From: Pestalotiopsis fici W106-1
Taxonomy: Eukaryota > Ascomycota > Sordariomycetes > Amphisphaeriales > Sporocadaceae
Length of the DNA: 64,000 nt
NCBI RefSeq assembly: GCF_000516985.1
Contig: NW_006917094.1
Coordinates: 620,001 to 684,000, forward strand
Reading direction: 5' to 3'
In this document: in pieces, positions 46,263 through 59,300 of the stretch
Layout of the letters: each line of letters starts with the position of its first letter
Position numbering within the stretch: the stretch's first letter is position 1
Notes under the pieces: model-generated
The model's input: the letters and a program-made list of their open reading frames with translations, nothing else
Told to the model about the DNA's origin: nothing
Databases searched by the model: none
Program-made: the position numbers and the translations under genes

Positions 46263-49200
46263 TGTACTTGATCAGTAAAACGGACGGTTTTTTCTTTTTT
46301 TTCTTTTTTAGACGCAACAACAGAACAAAGCCTCCCCAAAGGTTGTGTGTGTATGGTCTTGGGAGATGTGGGACCCACGACTCCTTTGCAACCGATCGAT
46401 GATAGAAAGACAATAGAAAGAATGCCCACTGAATGGGAAACAAAAATCCAGGGGCCCGAATGTTTGACAAGCTGGTCTCTCGACTTGCAGACCTGGAACA
46501 TGGGCTTTATGAGCTCGAGCTCTCAGGTCACTGTCTAACTCGAGTGTTTCAAAAAGAATCTCCCAAAGGTGGTGAGGGAGAAGAATCCTAGATCAAAGAG
46601 CACACAAAACAGAGAATTGGAAACTGCAAGTTCCATACTTGTATACGCCGTGACACGATTACAATCCAAGGCCTACCTCCCACCCACCCCAACACACGGT
46701 CACGGATAGTTGTTTGCAAAACAGAGATTGGTCGCCCCCCTCAGAGGACCCATATGGACAAGATGTCATATCATCATTTTTTCCACTCTCTTTCCTCTCG
46801 AGACCTGGCCACGACATACCTGTCAGGTATTATTTTTTCCTCCTCTCTCACACACGCCACTCTCTTGGCCTCTCTGTAGCCAGTCAATTACTGTGTGAGT
46901 CCCTTGTTGCACGCTGTCGGGTAGGTGCATATCTTTGGGGAGGGGGGGCTGCCATGTGCAAGAATTGGGGGTCCGCATCCCAAGAGCCATACATACATCT
47001 GCGTATTGGCTCGATCGGAAGGACTTGTAAGCTGCAGCTCATAGGGCTTCTGCAAACAGCTAAGGTACCTGCCCAGGCCCCAGGATCTCTCGCATAGCGC
47101 AGCAGAGCAAGATTACAACAACGAGGCTTTCGAGAGTCTGGTAACCACAATCTCGATTAAATCTCTTGGGGGGAAATAGAGAAATGGGGCAACGGGCTCC
47201 TGCTGTCTCAAACCACCAGCCTATCCCGCCAACAGCCAACCATTGCTTTGCCACTGCTGTTGATCAGGATACCTGGGCAACGTGGTGTGAGTAACAACGA
47301 GTAGGAGCATTAATCTTTTGCAGCTCCTTGTAGGTAACGCAGGTGAGCGTCACTGGCAGTGTGACTTGCTTGTAACAAGATGTGTCGGATGGTACAGTAT
47401 GGGAGGGGGCTCTCAGCCATCCACTCCTTCTTATGTGACACGACCCACTTACTCACTGCCTCTTGCTGCAGTATAAGCGGACGAAGACAAAGCTGTGACC
47501 ACCTGCTTGCACTCTTTACCGGGTTCGAGTAATACGTACGTCACGCACATTTTGGGTGGGAGGGGGGGAGGAGCCTAGCATGAACAGGTAGCCAGACTCC
47601 CCAGTGGGATATCAGAATCTCGGCGAAAAGCAAACAAGGCGAGGTTACTATCGCCAACGGTCTTTGTCCTACGACGCCACTGTAAGAAACTTGCAAAAGG
47701 ATCAAGACCCAAGACGAAAGGCAGACCAATACATAGAGACATGGCTGAGAGCACGAAAACCATGCGACAACATCATCCATCACATCAGCGCAGGCCCCTG
47801 TGTTACCGTCACAATTTGGTACACACTCCCTAACTGCGTTAAAGTATTGCATGTCATGGTGCCGATATACTAGAAATTCAAAGCCAAGTGAAGAACACTC
47901 TTCAAAAGTTAGACATGCAGAGTAAGCAAGCCAATGGCAGCCAAGAATACAACATACAGATCTTGTGTGGGAATTATACATGCATTAGTTTTTTTGGAAT
48001 TCCTCTTGGCCTAAAAAGGCCTAGTAAATGTGACAGAATGCAAAAGACAGCAAACTTTGTATGATTCTTGGGGCTGGCCTACCTGTCATTGTTTGCCGGT
48101 AATATTAGATCATGAATCGTTTGAAAGCTTTCACAGACATACAACACAAACGCAAGAAGGGCCCCATCTTTGAAGAATTTCGCACGACGAGAAACGTTAC
48201 ACCGACCCGTTCCATGCAGGTGAGAGATAGAAAAAGAAAGAAGAAAGAGAAAGATCCTCGCAGTACGCTCTAGATGGAAACGTGCAAGTGTAGCCGCTTG
48301 CTTTTTCAAGGTCTTCTTCTGGTCATAATAATAATAATAATAATATGTGGGGATTTATCCGGAAACGCCATGCAGACAGACCATTTGTTTACAACGTACG
48401 AAGTATCTCTAATAAGTCGAACCAGGGCTCGGAACCAAATATAGGTGTGTGAGAAAACGAACGCCAGCAACGGGACCCACTGCTACAACCGCATATGTGA
48501 GGTAGGTGGTGGTAGGTAGCTCCTGGTACGTACATGGTTAGCTTACTGACAGCCTTGTGCTGTGTGATAGATCATATTCATCACAAGAGTTGCAGACCAA
48601 ACAACTTTTTGGCCGGCACGAGAATTCATGTTCAAAAGTATAGATGGTAACATTTCTGAGCTTGACAACGGTACGGAAGTGTCAATGTACTATCCGATTT
48701 GCCAGCCTCGAAAGTTGAACCTGCAGCAACGAAATGCAAGGGAAGAGGAACAACGCTGCAGAGCCACTCCACCAGCAGCAGGTCCATACATTTCTCTTCT
48801 GCAGCAATAAAAAAGTACAGTCTTTAGCTCTTACTTGCTGGCCGAAGCCAAGGCCTCTCTCTCTCTCCTCTTCTACGCAAGCCCACCTCCATGCATGTTG
48901 CCGTTACAGACCAATCTATCTCTCTTCCCTCTGTCGCATGGTCCCGACATGCTTGCATTTGACATTTATAGATACTACCGAGCATCAGACCTTCTCGAGG
49001 GAAGAATATGATGCTTGTGTTTGGTCTACAATGTAGAAACCTCCATGATAGCTGTGACTTGTTCAACACAGGGTTTCCGTTGATCCATATTTGAAGATGA
49101 CACTGCATTTGTGACAACGGGCGAAATGTTATGTCACTCGGAGAAATACGCGGCATCTTGTTAATCAAAAGGCGTGTGTCCATTTTCCCAAGGCAAATCT

Positions 49201-52200
49201 TCCAAGACCAGTAAAGCTGGACGGACGGCCATGGAACAAAGTGTGGGGGGTTCCATATGGCGACACACTCGCTTGGTTGCCACGCTTGAGACTAAGGAAA
49301 GTCGAATCGAAAGCCAATTCTTTGCTTCCAATGTGTGCTAGAGGGTCTGTGATTTTTCTCAAAATCGAAAATTGCTTGGCTGCGAACAAACTCTTCTGCT
49401 GACTCAGGTTACACATGCTGTGCCGGCTTGAGTAAAATTGTCTCGAAGGAGTCCATAGCCGATCGATCCATACAGCAGCCAGTTGCAGAATGTATGGGAA
49501 AACACATCCTCGCAGCGCCATGCTTCCTTTCCCATCATATATGTCAAGAAATAGAATACCAGCCACGCAACGGAAAATTTCTTACTTCTCCCCCTCACAG
49601 CAGCAACCACCCCTTCCTTCCGGGATACTGCATCGTCCGCAGCCCATCCCGTGGCCCCAGGTTATGCAGGTATCCGCGCAGGTGCGACGTATACAAGGGC
49701 TTTTGATAGGCCCCAAATGATTTGCTGCTTCGACTACTGAGACATTGGGGGCCAATAATCAATCCATACAGCAAGCTACCGCTCGCACGCCAATGAATCG
49801 ACCCAAGTCTGACTTTTGTCGATGGTGAGAGCGTCTGCTGCATATCATGATTGACAAGTATATTTTGGGGTTTGGTCTTTGGTTGGGGCTCAGAATAAGA
49901 GCTAGTTGAGACATGTTGCCGGGAGGAAAAACGAACAAGTTCCGAAAACCCAGGGACCCCATGATATGAGCCATGATTGGCTTGGGAAAGCAACAATTGT
50001 ATACAAACGCCCAACAGTCATTAGCCGGGCAGACTTGCACATGGGTGTTGATATTTTGATATTGCGAAAGGCTCATCCATATGCCAGATAGGATTGCGCC
50101 ACGATTGACAGCAGAGCCGCGACACGCTTTTCATGTGCCAAGGACGTTTGCTTCGTATTCTTCTCTTGGCCCCTTTCCAAACATGTAAAAATCTTTTGTT
50201 TGTGCGGCGGGACATCAAGTCTACCTCGCAGGGTTGTCTTTTTTTTAACAGAGCATCAGCCTCGCCTAAGATGCAATGTTGTTTCCAAACACAACTCGGC
50301 CAAATTTGTTTCGAAATGAGAAGTGGGCTTTTCCAGAGGCGAGAAACATAATGATTGGCCTCGTTTGAAGTTCCTGGTTTGTCTCCAGCTTGGTCACACA
50401 GGGAAACAAAAATATCACCGTGTCAATTCATGATGGAGTCTTGGGTGGTGTCTATGCTGCCTCCATGTCTGAGCCATGTTTTCCTTGATATCCTCAAGAC
50501 TGGGTGGATATGCAGAACAGACTCCCAGGGTAGAGCGTCGCCGGCAGACAATCGCTCGGGCTGGTCCAGGGGTCTCGTCGACAGCAGGCGACTGATACAT
50601 CACTTGACGGCTGCAAGCAGTAGGTACGGCCTCGTGGATGTTGCTGATCCGGGACAACGTCCAGCATGGAAGAACACAGTAGACTTGACGCACTTCGAGG
50701 ATGAGAAACGACAGAAAAGTGAATCATGCTGCATCATGCATCAGGCGAGACATGAGAAAACATGGCAAGCTTGCCTGCCTGTGCTTACTTGCTGCTTCAA
50801 ACACGTCCCCCGCGAGATACCTGTCATCTCAAGTCTTTAGCTCTGCAAAAGGAGAGCAGATGTTCAGGGCCCTCAGCAGGTATCCGAGTCCCGCTGCAAA
50901 CGAAAGTGACGCTCTCCTCAAGAGGTGGTGGCATCCCTTGTCCTTATGCACTTTTCCTTTTCTTCCCACGCCGTCGACAGACAGACGATCGATCCCAATG
51001 CTGGCAGCGGAAGCAGGACTCGACGTCCCCGGTCATTTGATGCCCTGACTTGCCCTGTCCTGTCCTGCCTCATTCCACTCATACATACATAGCTCATGAG
51101 CCAAGTCTGATACGGTATTTGGAAGGGTACCTTACTTAGCCTGGGTAAGGTTTACGCGTGGAAGCGCGTTTTGACTAGTCCAAGATAGAAAATTCGAGCC
51201 GACGGGGCTAAACTAGGCATACCTAGGACCTCCTAGCAGCAGTGGGAACTGGAGCGCTACGGTCTAGCAGAGGCCGTTGCTTCCGCTAGGAGTTTTGAAC
51301 ATGATGGCGCTATTGCTGCTCCCTCCATGATCCAAGGGAATTTTGCCGGTTGGGAAAATTTTTATATGTAATTTGGTTGACACCAAAGCGTGTTTGAATT
51401 TGGCACGACTTTGATTCGTATGAAGACTTGATACTGATTTTAAAAGTGGCTAGGGGTATTCATCATTAGGAGGGCTACTCACAAGTTTTGCTGCCAGTCT
51501 CATCGTTGTGGCGCCTTTTTTTTTTTTTCTCATCGGGACTCGGACATTACAACTGGACTGGCAGTTCAATGTTCGAGGTGCGACAAAACTAGTTGGATCG
51601 TAAACGGTACAAGTTGTAATGCGAAAAAAGAGAAGCAGCAGCAGCAGCATCTGCTAATCTGGGGCATCCTGCATAATCACTACGGGTGTCTCCGCATGTC
51701 CAATCCACATGGAGAAGGGTTGGTTGGATCAGTGAATGGTACGTAGGATCAATCGATAGATGAATAAGCCATCGACAGTATGTAGTAGGTAGAGTGCAAA
51801 AGACAATCATCTCCCTCTTCGACGTCCCGGTATCATCGGCAGAAAAATCGAACGAGGAAGGAAAACTTTGATCGCTGTGCACAAAGCGCAATGACGTCGA
51901 CCAACAAATCAAATCCCCCCAAACCCCATGTATGCAACAAATTCTCTGGTGCTTACGGCCGGGCCCTTTTTTTTCTTGCAAGATTGCATCCAAGATGAAA
52001 AAAGCTTCTTTTACTTTGGGGGGTTTTCTCTGCAGCCATGAGGTTTACAATATCAATTTGTACAAAGTACTAGTAAACAGCTACGTATCATTTAAAACCT
52101 ATCTAGGTGGGCAGGGAGAAAAAAAAGGTTATTACGGTAAGGGGCCATCTTTAGGCGTCGTCGTCGTCGTCGTTGTCTCGTGCGTTGCAACCAGTACACA

Positions 52201-52524
52201 GTAACATGGGGAAATGGGGCAGATTGCAACGACCCCTGTGGCTCGGCAAGCAAGGGCACTCGCTCGGCTCCACGATCCTATTTGCGTAGTGCCGGGCGCT
52301 CATCAAATCAGGTAGGGCGGTAGGCTGGTAGGGCACGGGAATAGGTCAGCCAGGTACGGCACATTGGGGAGCCTCAGCTCTTGGCCACGAGCGGGCGGAT
52401 GCTTAGTTTTGACTACAATCCATAACTCCATAATCCCGCTGGGACGGTCGACGCTTCGTTGACTTTTTCTGCATACATCAACGTACATACGATGGTATCG
52501 GGTGTAAATAAAATACCCCTTGTC
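46263..52524. other. 6.2-kb gene-poor upstream region
   Basis: No coding gene is supportable here. ORFs of 60-160 codons overlap on many frames without domains or splice continuity. Simple repeats occur: ATA/AAT repeats at about 48325-48344, a CT-rich run near 48855-48880, a T run at 51518-51530, and CGT/GTC triplets at 52156-52174. The region probably holds a long 5' leader and distal control sequences of the zinc-cluster gene, possibly non-coding transcripts. That is inference. Confidence 0.5.
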
Positions 52525-52550
52525 ATGTACCAGTGGGGACTGGTCCATGC

Positions 52551-52582
52551 TGCACACCACACCAATTTGGGTGTGGTGTGCA
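52551..52582. repeat. Perfect 13-bp palindrome with 6-bp loop
   Basis: Arms TGCACACCACACC and GGTGTGGTGTGCA separated by AATTTG, 83 bp upstream of the transposase ATG and inside the putative element. It could be a transposase or regulator binding site, or form a hairpin in RNA. Confidence 0.85.
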
Positions 52583-52664
52583 TTTGATATGTTTCTCGTC
52601 ACATCGTTCTGTTTCCCAACGTTACCAACTTTTCCATCCATTTTCAATAACGACGATAACGACG

Positions 52665-53723
52665 ATGGGACGCGGACGCCCTGCAGGAACGCATACAAAG
52701 CAGTTGACGGAACCAGAACGTGAGAGGGTTCGTACCCTCTTCTTCGAAGGTTGCCGTACACAAAGAGATATCGAGAAAATCACCGGATTCCATCGATCCC
52801 AGATCAAGCGGGCTATCCGCGATGGATCTGCCGTTAAACAGCGCTCGGGAGCTCCCCCCAAAATGACACCCGAGCAAGAACAACAGCTAATTGCCTTCGT
52901 TACCAGTGGAAAGCGATTTCGATTCATGTCGTGGCTTGAGCTTGCCCTTACGTTCCTCGGCGGGATTTTTGGTGTTTACACCGTACGCTCGACCCTTCGT
53001 CGCCACGGGTTCAAGCGCTACGTGGCCCGAAAGAAGCCTCCGCTGTCGGACGAAGCCAAACGTCGACGAAAGGCTTGGGCAGAGCAGCACCAACACTGGA
53101 CGATCGAGCAATGGTCCCAGATTCTGTGGACCGACGAAACCTGGATAACTGGAGGCCGCCATCGCAAGGCGTACGTAACGCGACGAGCCGACGAAGCCCA
53201 TCACGAGGACTGTATCTTGGAGAAACGGCAACGCAAGCAGGGTTGGATGTTTTGGGGCTGTTTCTCGGGGGCAACCGGTAAGGGCCCGTGTTTGTTTTGG
53301 GAGAAGGACTGGGGCACGATTACGAGCGAGACGTATCGAGCTCACACCGTCCCTTTGATCGATGGATGGATACGACTCTGCCGCCGTGATTCCCGTAGGA
53401 ATCTGGTGTTAATACAGGACGGTGCGAAAGCCCATTCGTGCTACGATACGAGAGAGGATCTCCAGGACCGTGGTGTTTTTATTATTGACTGGCCCCCTTA
53501 TTCACCGGATCTGAACCCTATCGAGGCTGTATGGAATAAAATGAAGGACTACATCGAAGAAAACTACTGGTACGACGAGAATCCGTCGTACGATCGGCTT
53601 CGTCGCTACGTTCGAGAGGCGTGGGATTCAATTACGGAGGATTATCTACGGGAACTGCTTGCGACGATGCCGCAGCGCTGTCAAGATGTGATCGCCGCTG
53701 AGGGTGGTGCAACGCACTGGTGA
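52665..53723 (+). CDS. Tc1/mariner-type transposase (DD34E)
   Basis: Intronless gene for 352 residues, started at the ATG at 52665 (MGRGRPAGTH). The N-terminal helix-turn-helix (ERVRTLFFEGCRTQRDIEKI, then SQIKRAIRDG) is followed by the DDE catalytic domain: the first Asp in ILWTDETW, the second in VLIQDGAKAHS, and the Glu in YSPDLNPIEAVWNKMK. The second Asp and the Glu are about 34 residues apart. All three are present and the length is normal (330-350), so the enzyme is probably functional. It catalyses cut-and-paste transposition at TA sites. The reading frame extends upstream, but the extension lacks homology. Confidence 0.92.
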   Translation: MGRGRPAGTHTKQLTEPERERVRTLFFEGCRTQRDIEKITGFHRSQIKRAIRDGSAVKQRSGAPPKMTPEQEQQLIAFVTSGKRFRFMSWLELALTFLGGIFGVYTVRSTLRRHGFKRYVARKKPPLSDEAKRRRKAWAEQHQHWTIEQWSQILWTDETWITGGRHRKAYVTRRADEAHHEDCILEKRQRKQGWMFWGCFSGATGKGPCLFWEKDWGTITSETYRAHTVPLIDGWIRLCRRDSRRNLVLIQDGAKAHSCYDTREDLQDRGVFIIDWPPYSPDLNPIEAVWNKMKDYIEENYWYDENPSYDRLRRYVREAWDSITEDYLRELLATMPQRCQDVIAAEGGATHW

Positions 53724-53879
53724 TGCAGTTAATTCAACTCAATACAATACACCATAATACAATTATCACTTACATCGAGAAGATTCTACGTTGTGACCGG
53801 ATCACCACATAAAAACCACGCTAACCTGGTACGGCATAGAACGGTGGCTATGGCCCAGAACCCAGTTCCCACCTGTACA

Positions 53880-54831
53880 CGTGAGGGGTGATTTTACTTG
53901 CCCATCATACCATAGTACATGACGGGAACCCGGGGGAAACACGCGCGAGCGGGGAAACAAATCAACTTTTTGGGAAGATTTGAATTGGTAATTCTTCGCG
54001 CACATTCTGGTTCGTCGTTATCGCACTAGAATCATGTTTTCATGAGTCGACAAAACTGAGCCCAGTCCAATAAGCGGCTCTAACATCGGTCAAATGAAGT
54101 AATAGAAACTTTGCGTGAGGCGCGGCGATCCACAAAACAGACGCTTGAGAACCACTCCCGGCCTTTTTGTAGTACATAGTACTCGACCGTCGTCGTAGCC
54201 ACCCCAACCGACGAGACAGAGAGGGAGAAAAAAAAGGATTTGCATTGCTAGGGTCGTTTCCTTTCTACGCTGGGTAAATTGCCGATTTCAGATAACGTTA
54301 CCTGTTCTCATAGGATCAACGCACTGCAACGTAAAGAGTGCCATTTCCGTCTTGTAAATCTTGCAGTCAAGCCCGTTAGCCAAGATGGGACCCGGGCACG
54401 GGGGGCCACTGGCACTGGACTTTGATCGATGGTCCGTCGGCCGCCGCCTCGACGTCATGCAGGGTCGTCGCTACTATTACTTCCAGACCACCACTACTGC
54501 CTACTACTGATACTCACACTACGAGAAACTGGAGTCACTGGACCTCCTCCCACTCTCCAGTTCTTCAGATCTGCTATCGGTCCTGCCGCTGCTGCGTATA
54601 ACATGACCCACCTAGGGCAAAATCCATCACCCGTATTTCGGCGTCCTCCTTCTTCTCGTCCTGGACCGTTCTATTTATCTAGGTAGTGATGCCCTCCTAT
54701 AAGTGACCTTCCCTTCCCGCCCTCCTCTTCTCTCTCTAGTCTTGGATCGCCTACCGCCTTTCTCAACTCGACACCACACCGACACTCTTATACCCAGCGG
54801 TCCCATTTAGAGGACAGCCCGCCAGTTCAAC
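53880..54831. other. Promoter region of the amino-acid transporter gene
   Basis: Gene-free sequence. Pyrimidine-rich CT tracts near 54708-54740, followed by a CA-rich leader, are typical of highly expressed fungal genes. Short ORFs show no domain. Confidence 0.45.
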
Positions 54832-56317
54832 ATGGCCGACCATCATGCCGCCAACATCATCGAGTCGTCGGACGACAAGTCCAGCGGCGCCAGCCTCGAT
54901 GGTTCCAAGGGACAGCCCGAAAAGTTCATGGCCCCGACCCACGCCTCTGGGGACCAGCATGTTGGCGAGATCAGCGAGATCGAGGCCCAGGGCGTCGCTC
55001 ACTTCAACCGTCTGGGCTGGAGGCGTCTGACTGTTGTTCTCATTGTCGAAGCTATTGCCCTCGGAAGTTTGAGTATCCCCGGAGCCTTTGCTACCCTGGG
55101 TATGGTTGCTGGTGTCATCATGTCTGTTGGCCTGGGAATCGTTGCCATCTACACCAGTTATGTTGTCGGTCAGGTCAAGATCAAGTTCCCCGAGGTCAAG
55201 CACTACGCCGATGCCGGTAGACTGATCGCGGGCCGCTTTGGCTACGAATTGGTCGGTGCCATGTTTGCTTTGCAACTCATCTTCCTGGTGGGCTCGCACA
55301 CCTTGACCGGAACCATTGCTTTCCAGAACATCACCGACAATGGTGCATGCTCCATTGTGTTTGGTGTTGTTTCTGCCATTATTCTGCTCCTCCTGGCCGT
55401 GCCCCCCTCGTTTGCCGAGGTTGCCATCTTGGGGTACATTGACTTTGTGTCCATCATCGTCGCCATTTTGATCACCATCATTGCCACTGGAGTCCAGAGC
55501 TCTCATGCCGAGGGTGGTCTGGCCGCTGTCAACTGGTCTGCATGGCCCAAGGAGGGCCTTACCTTCTCTGAAGCGTTTGTCGCCGTTACCAACATCATCT
55601 TTGCCTACAGTTTCGCCGTATGCCAGTTCTCTTTCATGGACGAGATGCACACACCCAAGGATTACGTCAAGTCCATCTGGACTCTTGGCCTGATTGAAAT
55701 CTTCATTTACACCGTGACGGGAGCTCTGATCTACGCATTCGTTGGCGCCGACGTCGAGTCTCCGGCTCTGCTGTCTGCCGGCTCTCTCATGTCCAAGGTC
55801 GCTTTTGGATTGGCATTGCCCGTCATCTTCATCTCTGGATCCATCAACACGACCTGTGTTGCGCGCTACATTCATGGCCGTATGTTCAAGAACTCGTATA
55901 TTCGCTTCATCAACACCAAGATGGGCTGGATCACTTGGCTTGGCCTCATCACCGTGGTGACCATCATCGCATGGATCATTGCAGAGGCCATTCCCTTCTT
56001 TGACGATCTTCTGTCCATCTCCTCGGCACTCTTCGTTTCCGGCTTTACCTTTTACCTCCCCGCCATTCTCTGGTTCCAGCACATTCGGGAAGGATCGGTC
56101 TTTGCTAGAGAGAACCTGCTCAAGACATTTGCCAACGCTGCCTGCTTCCTCATTGGTATTGTCACCCTTGTAGGCGGTACATACTCGGCCATTGTCGATA
56201 TCGTAAGTTGAACTTTTACACTCTTAAGAGGAACAGCTTTGCTAACTACTTTTGTTACAGAGAGAGCAATATGCCGCTGGAACCGTGCGTGGAGCATTCA
56301 CTTGCTCGCCGCTATAA
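54832..56317 (+). CDS. AAAP-family amino-acid transporter
   Basis: Two exons, 54832-56202 and 56261-56317 (58-nt intron: GTAAGT, GCTAACTAC, TACAG), giving 475 residues. The last exon adds 18 residues ending AFTCSPL. After a hydrophilic N-terminus of about 60 residues come about eleven hydrophobic segments, beginning with LTVVLIVEAIALGSLSIPGA, the amino-acid/auxin permease (Aa_trans) start. Further motifs: YADAGRLIAGRFGYELVGAM, TNIIFAYSFAVCQFSFMDEM and SGSINTTCVARYIHGR. It resembles fungal neutral amino-acid permeases of the Neurospora MTR type, so proton-coupled uptake of neutral or aromatic amino acids at the plasma membrane is likely but not proven. A 439-codon antisense frame is a codon-bias shadow. 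Confidence 0.9.
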
Positions 56318-59300
56318 ATGTTTTGTCCTGTTTCTTCTAGTTTTAATACTGCCAGTCACATGCCCACGGGGAGTCTAGGGTATGGTTTTACAAAGAAGAC
56401 ATGGTCTCGACTGGGGGGATACTAGAGATGATCAAGGAGCGACATGATAGAGCGTTATTATGATGTATATATAGAGATGACATAAGCTTGAATAACGAAT
56501 AATGATTGATAAGAATTGATCCGTCCAACTATAAAATATCTTGCCTTTGAGAAAGTATAGCCTCGCGATGATATATCGTAAGTCGTGTAACTCGTGTAAC
56601 TTGTCCGACTGGTATAGGACTCGATCTTCTCGTTCTTGAAAGTCGCCACTTGTCTCAACGTCTCGTCTCTTTACCCGTGTCGTATTGCACGGGTTGGTAC
56701 CCAATGCGGAGTAAATGCTCAGACAACGTGGAGTCGTATTTCCATTGATAATAGTTACCCTTGGTACCCACCGTTCAGTACGCAAGCAGTCAAGGCACGG
56801 GTGAATTCGGGGAATCAGCACGCGACATTGATCAGAAGCTGGCCATAACGTACGAGCAGGTTTCTCTAGCCTAGAGGGTCTGGACTGCACGAATGCTCGA
56901 CATGCTCACGTGGGTTTTTGCCCAGTACACTATAGTATAGTCTGCTCGTATGGTGGAGAGGTTGCAGAAACGGGCAAACGGGGTATCTCGCCACGAGGTC
57001 ACTCCCTCCGAGGCCTGGCCAGTAAGGGCTTGTGGTTCTTGAAATTATACAAGAGCTACGTACTCGGCGGACGTCAAATATCACAGACTCGGTATGGAGT
57101 GTTGGGCAAGGTACATATATATATGTCGTTGGTTTTGAAGATGAAAATACCAACCTCGCATCACAAGTCATGTAATAATTCTAGAATATAGGCATATTTT
57201 CAAGTTTATACCTGGAATTCTGCCAACGTTTCCATTCCATGGGCTTTTCCTCCCATTTGCGTTCTCGGCCAATAATCCCGGGTTCATTGGGTATTTCTAT
57301 CGATATTCGACTGTCATCAAGGGGTGGAGTCCCGGTCATGGCAAAAAAAAAAGAGAGGTGTGGATTTCCATGATCAAGTGTGGAGTCGATGCCGAGGGAC
57401 CCCGAGTCGGTGCCGGAGTGAACTCGGTTGGGATGGCGAGGTTCGCTCTCCTCGCCGGAGGGGGAGGATATGGGATTAGTAAGCTGGAATGAATCGACAG
57501 GTATTTGTTTCAAGAGGGACACTAGAGTCACTGTTCTCAAGGTCGTAGATTTTTTTCTTTTTCTGTTTTTCCCCCCGGATATGAATGTACAGGTACGCAA
57601 TGGCCAAGTTCGGATTATCTCACATATACTAGTATAATTCCAGCAAGACCTACACAGCAAGAACCCCCGCAGTCGATCCACTGAATACAGTACGGATCGT
57701 CTGAAACCTACGTATATTACACTAGGTTAGGAAGTTCTGAACGAAAAGGTTCCTGACCCGAATGCTAGGGTCAAGCAGTGAAGCAAGTAAAGAGATCATG
57801 GTTTCATGTCAAGTTCATATTGATTGCTTTGCTGCATCGTCTTTTACCAATCGAGGGAAGCCCATTGAATACAAGCCCCCTGGTTCGTCGGTTCTGGAGG
57901 TCCGAGCCAGCTTGTCACGCAAGGGCCGACGTTCAAACCACTGCGAACAGACTTCGAAACGAAACATTTCCCCCGCGTGGGATCATCATGGCGTAGCTGG
58001 TAGGGATACTACTTTGTGCCAACCTGCATCGCGCAGCAGAGAGCCAGCGCAGCAAGAAAGGGCTCATGATAGTTTGTCAGATATCTCTTGTTTTGTATTG
58101 GTGTCTCGGCGTTCAAGGGCGCAATCAAGTACTACCTCCCCCAGACACGTCTTCCTTCTAGCGCTGCCTCCTAGTGGCAATGCTGGTGATGCGGATGCTG
58201 ATGCTGACAACAAGGGCCATCAGATGTCAATGAGCTAAATGCGTTTACGGATTACAGACTTGAAAGGCTTCAGACTGGATGCTGCGCCCGAGACGACGAA
58301 TTTGGTATTTGGGGTTGGTAATACATCTTCAGCCTACTCGTAATGAAGCCTCCCCCCCCCCCCCAACAGGGACCGTCTAGCACAACCACCTCTCTCGCCT
58401 GACAGTCGGTTGCCACCATTGCATTGGAATGACAATTCCCATCCCAACGCTTTGGGTAATATACACGAGATGCAGAAAGCACGCGTCCAATATGAAAAGA
58501 CGTCCAATGTAGCCCGGTGTCAAGCAATGCTCTGCATGTCCTGCATTGCGAATTGCTTGCTCTATGCATTCTGACCGAGTTGGGAGCGTGGTTTGTTTCA
58601 AGGATGGCAACCAGTCCCTTGGAAACCCACGTTATATCGGTTGGCACATGAAGCACCAGCACCCGAGTGCGCTTCTGCTGCCATGCACACTAGCCAACAG
58701 TCTCCTTAGTCGCTCTCGTTTTTTGCGCATTGGACGCCGCCGCCGCCTTGTTCGCGTTATCCTAAGCAATTAGAGTTTGCTCAATCCTCCCTCATTAGCG
58801 ATATGGTCTGATGCTCTCCCGGCAGTTAAAGAATTTGACTGCGCAAACCCAAGCCGGGCCAAGGTCAGCGCTGTCGGCCTTGAGGATGAGAAGCGCGCCC
58901 CCCTCAGAGCTATTCAAGGGAAAGCTATATTTGTGCCTGGTAAGACTAGTAAAGCGGATGCTCACCTGAATGAGAGCGAACAAGTACAAGCCGGCGGGTA
59001 TATCGGCCGACCGACCAACGAGAGATGCAGATTACGCCCAGGATTAACCATAGCAGCCGTTTTCTTTTTCTTTCTTTTCTTATTGCTACAACATTGGAAA
59101 TCGAGTGGCCAGCAACACACCATTCCCCCCTCCCCTCCCCTCCCTCGACAAGCGATCAAAGGTGGCAGTGTGGCGGTTGCGCGTCAGCCGCCCGCGCGGA
59201 AGTCGCTTCGTCCGTCTTTTTTGAGACAAAACTCTGCCCAACGGCTAATCCATGAGTATACTATATCCTGATCGCGCCAGCATGAATACGTAGATGACGA

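Larger units (their letters stand above)
52526..53879 (+). mobile_element. Tc1/mariner-type DNA transposon, apparently intact
   Basis: The transposase gene is flanked by a possible imperfect inverted repeat: TGTACCAGTGGGGACTGG at 52526-52543 and, inverted at 53862-53879, TGTACAGGTGGGAACTGG (15 of 18 match). Each contains a TA dinucleotide at the outer end, the target usually duplicated by this superfamily. The exact ends are uncertain. The open reading frame has no stop or frameshift and no sign of heavy C-to-T decay, so the insertion may be recent. Confidence 0.6.

Noticed and set aside
52551..52582. Palindrome as the terminal inverted repeat of the transposon
   Set aside because: Both arms lie on the same side of the transposase gene; I saw no copy on the other side.
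54763..56082. 439-codon open frame on the minus strand across the amino-acid transporter gene
   Set aside because: It is exactly antisense to a well-supported transporter, its product is Gly/Asp/His-rich without domains, and such frames arise from the codon bias of the sense gene.
57181..57681. 166-codon minus-strand frame in the gap after the transporter gene
   Set aside because: No domain or splice continuity, and it contains a low-complexity Lys/Arg run; not supportable as a gene.
57762..58238. 158-codon plus-strand frame
   Set aside because: No recognisable fold or family, starts in unsupported context and overlaps another frame with similar statistics.
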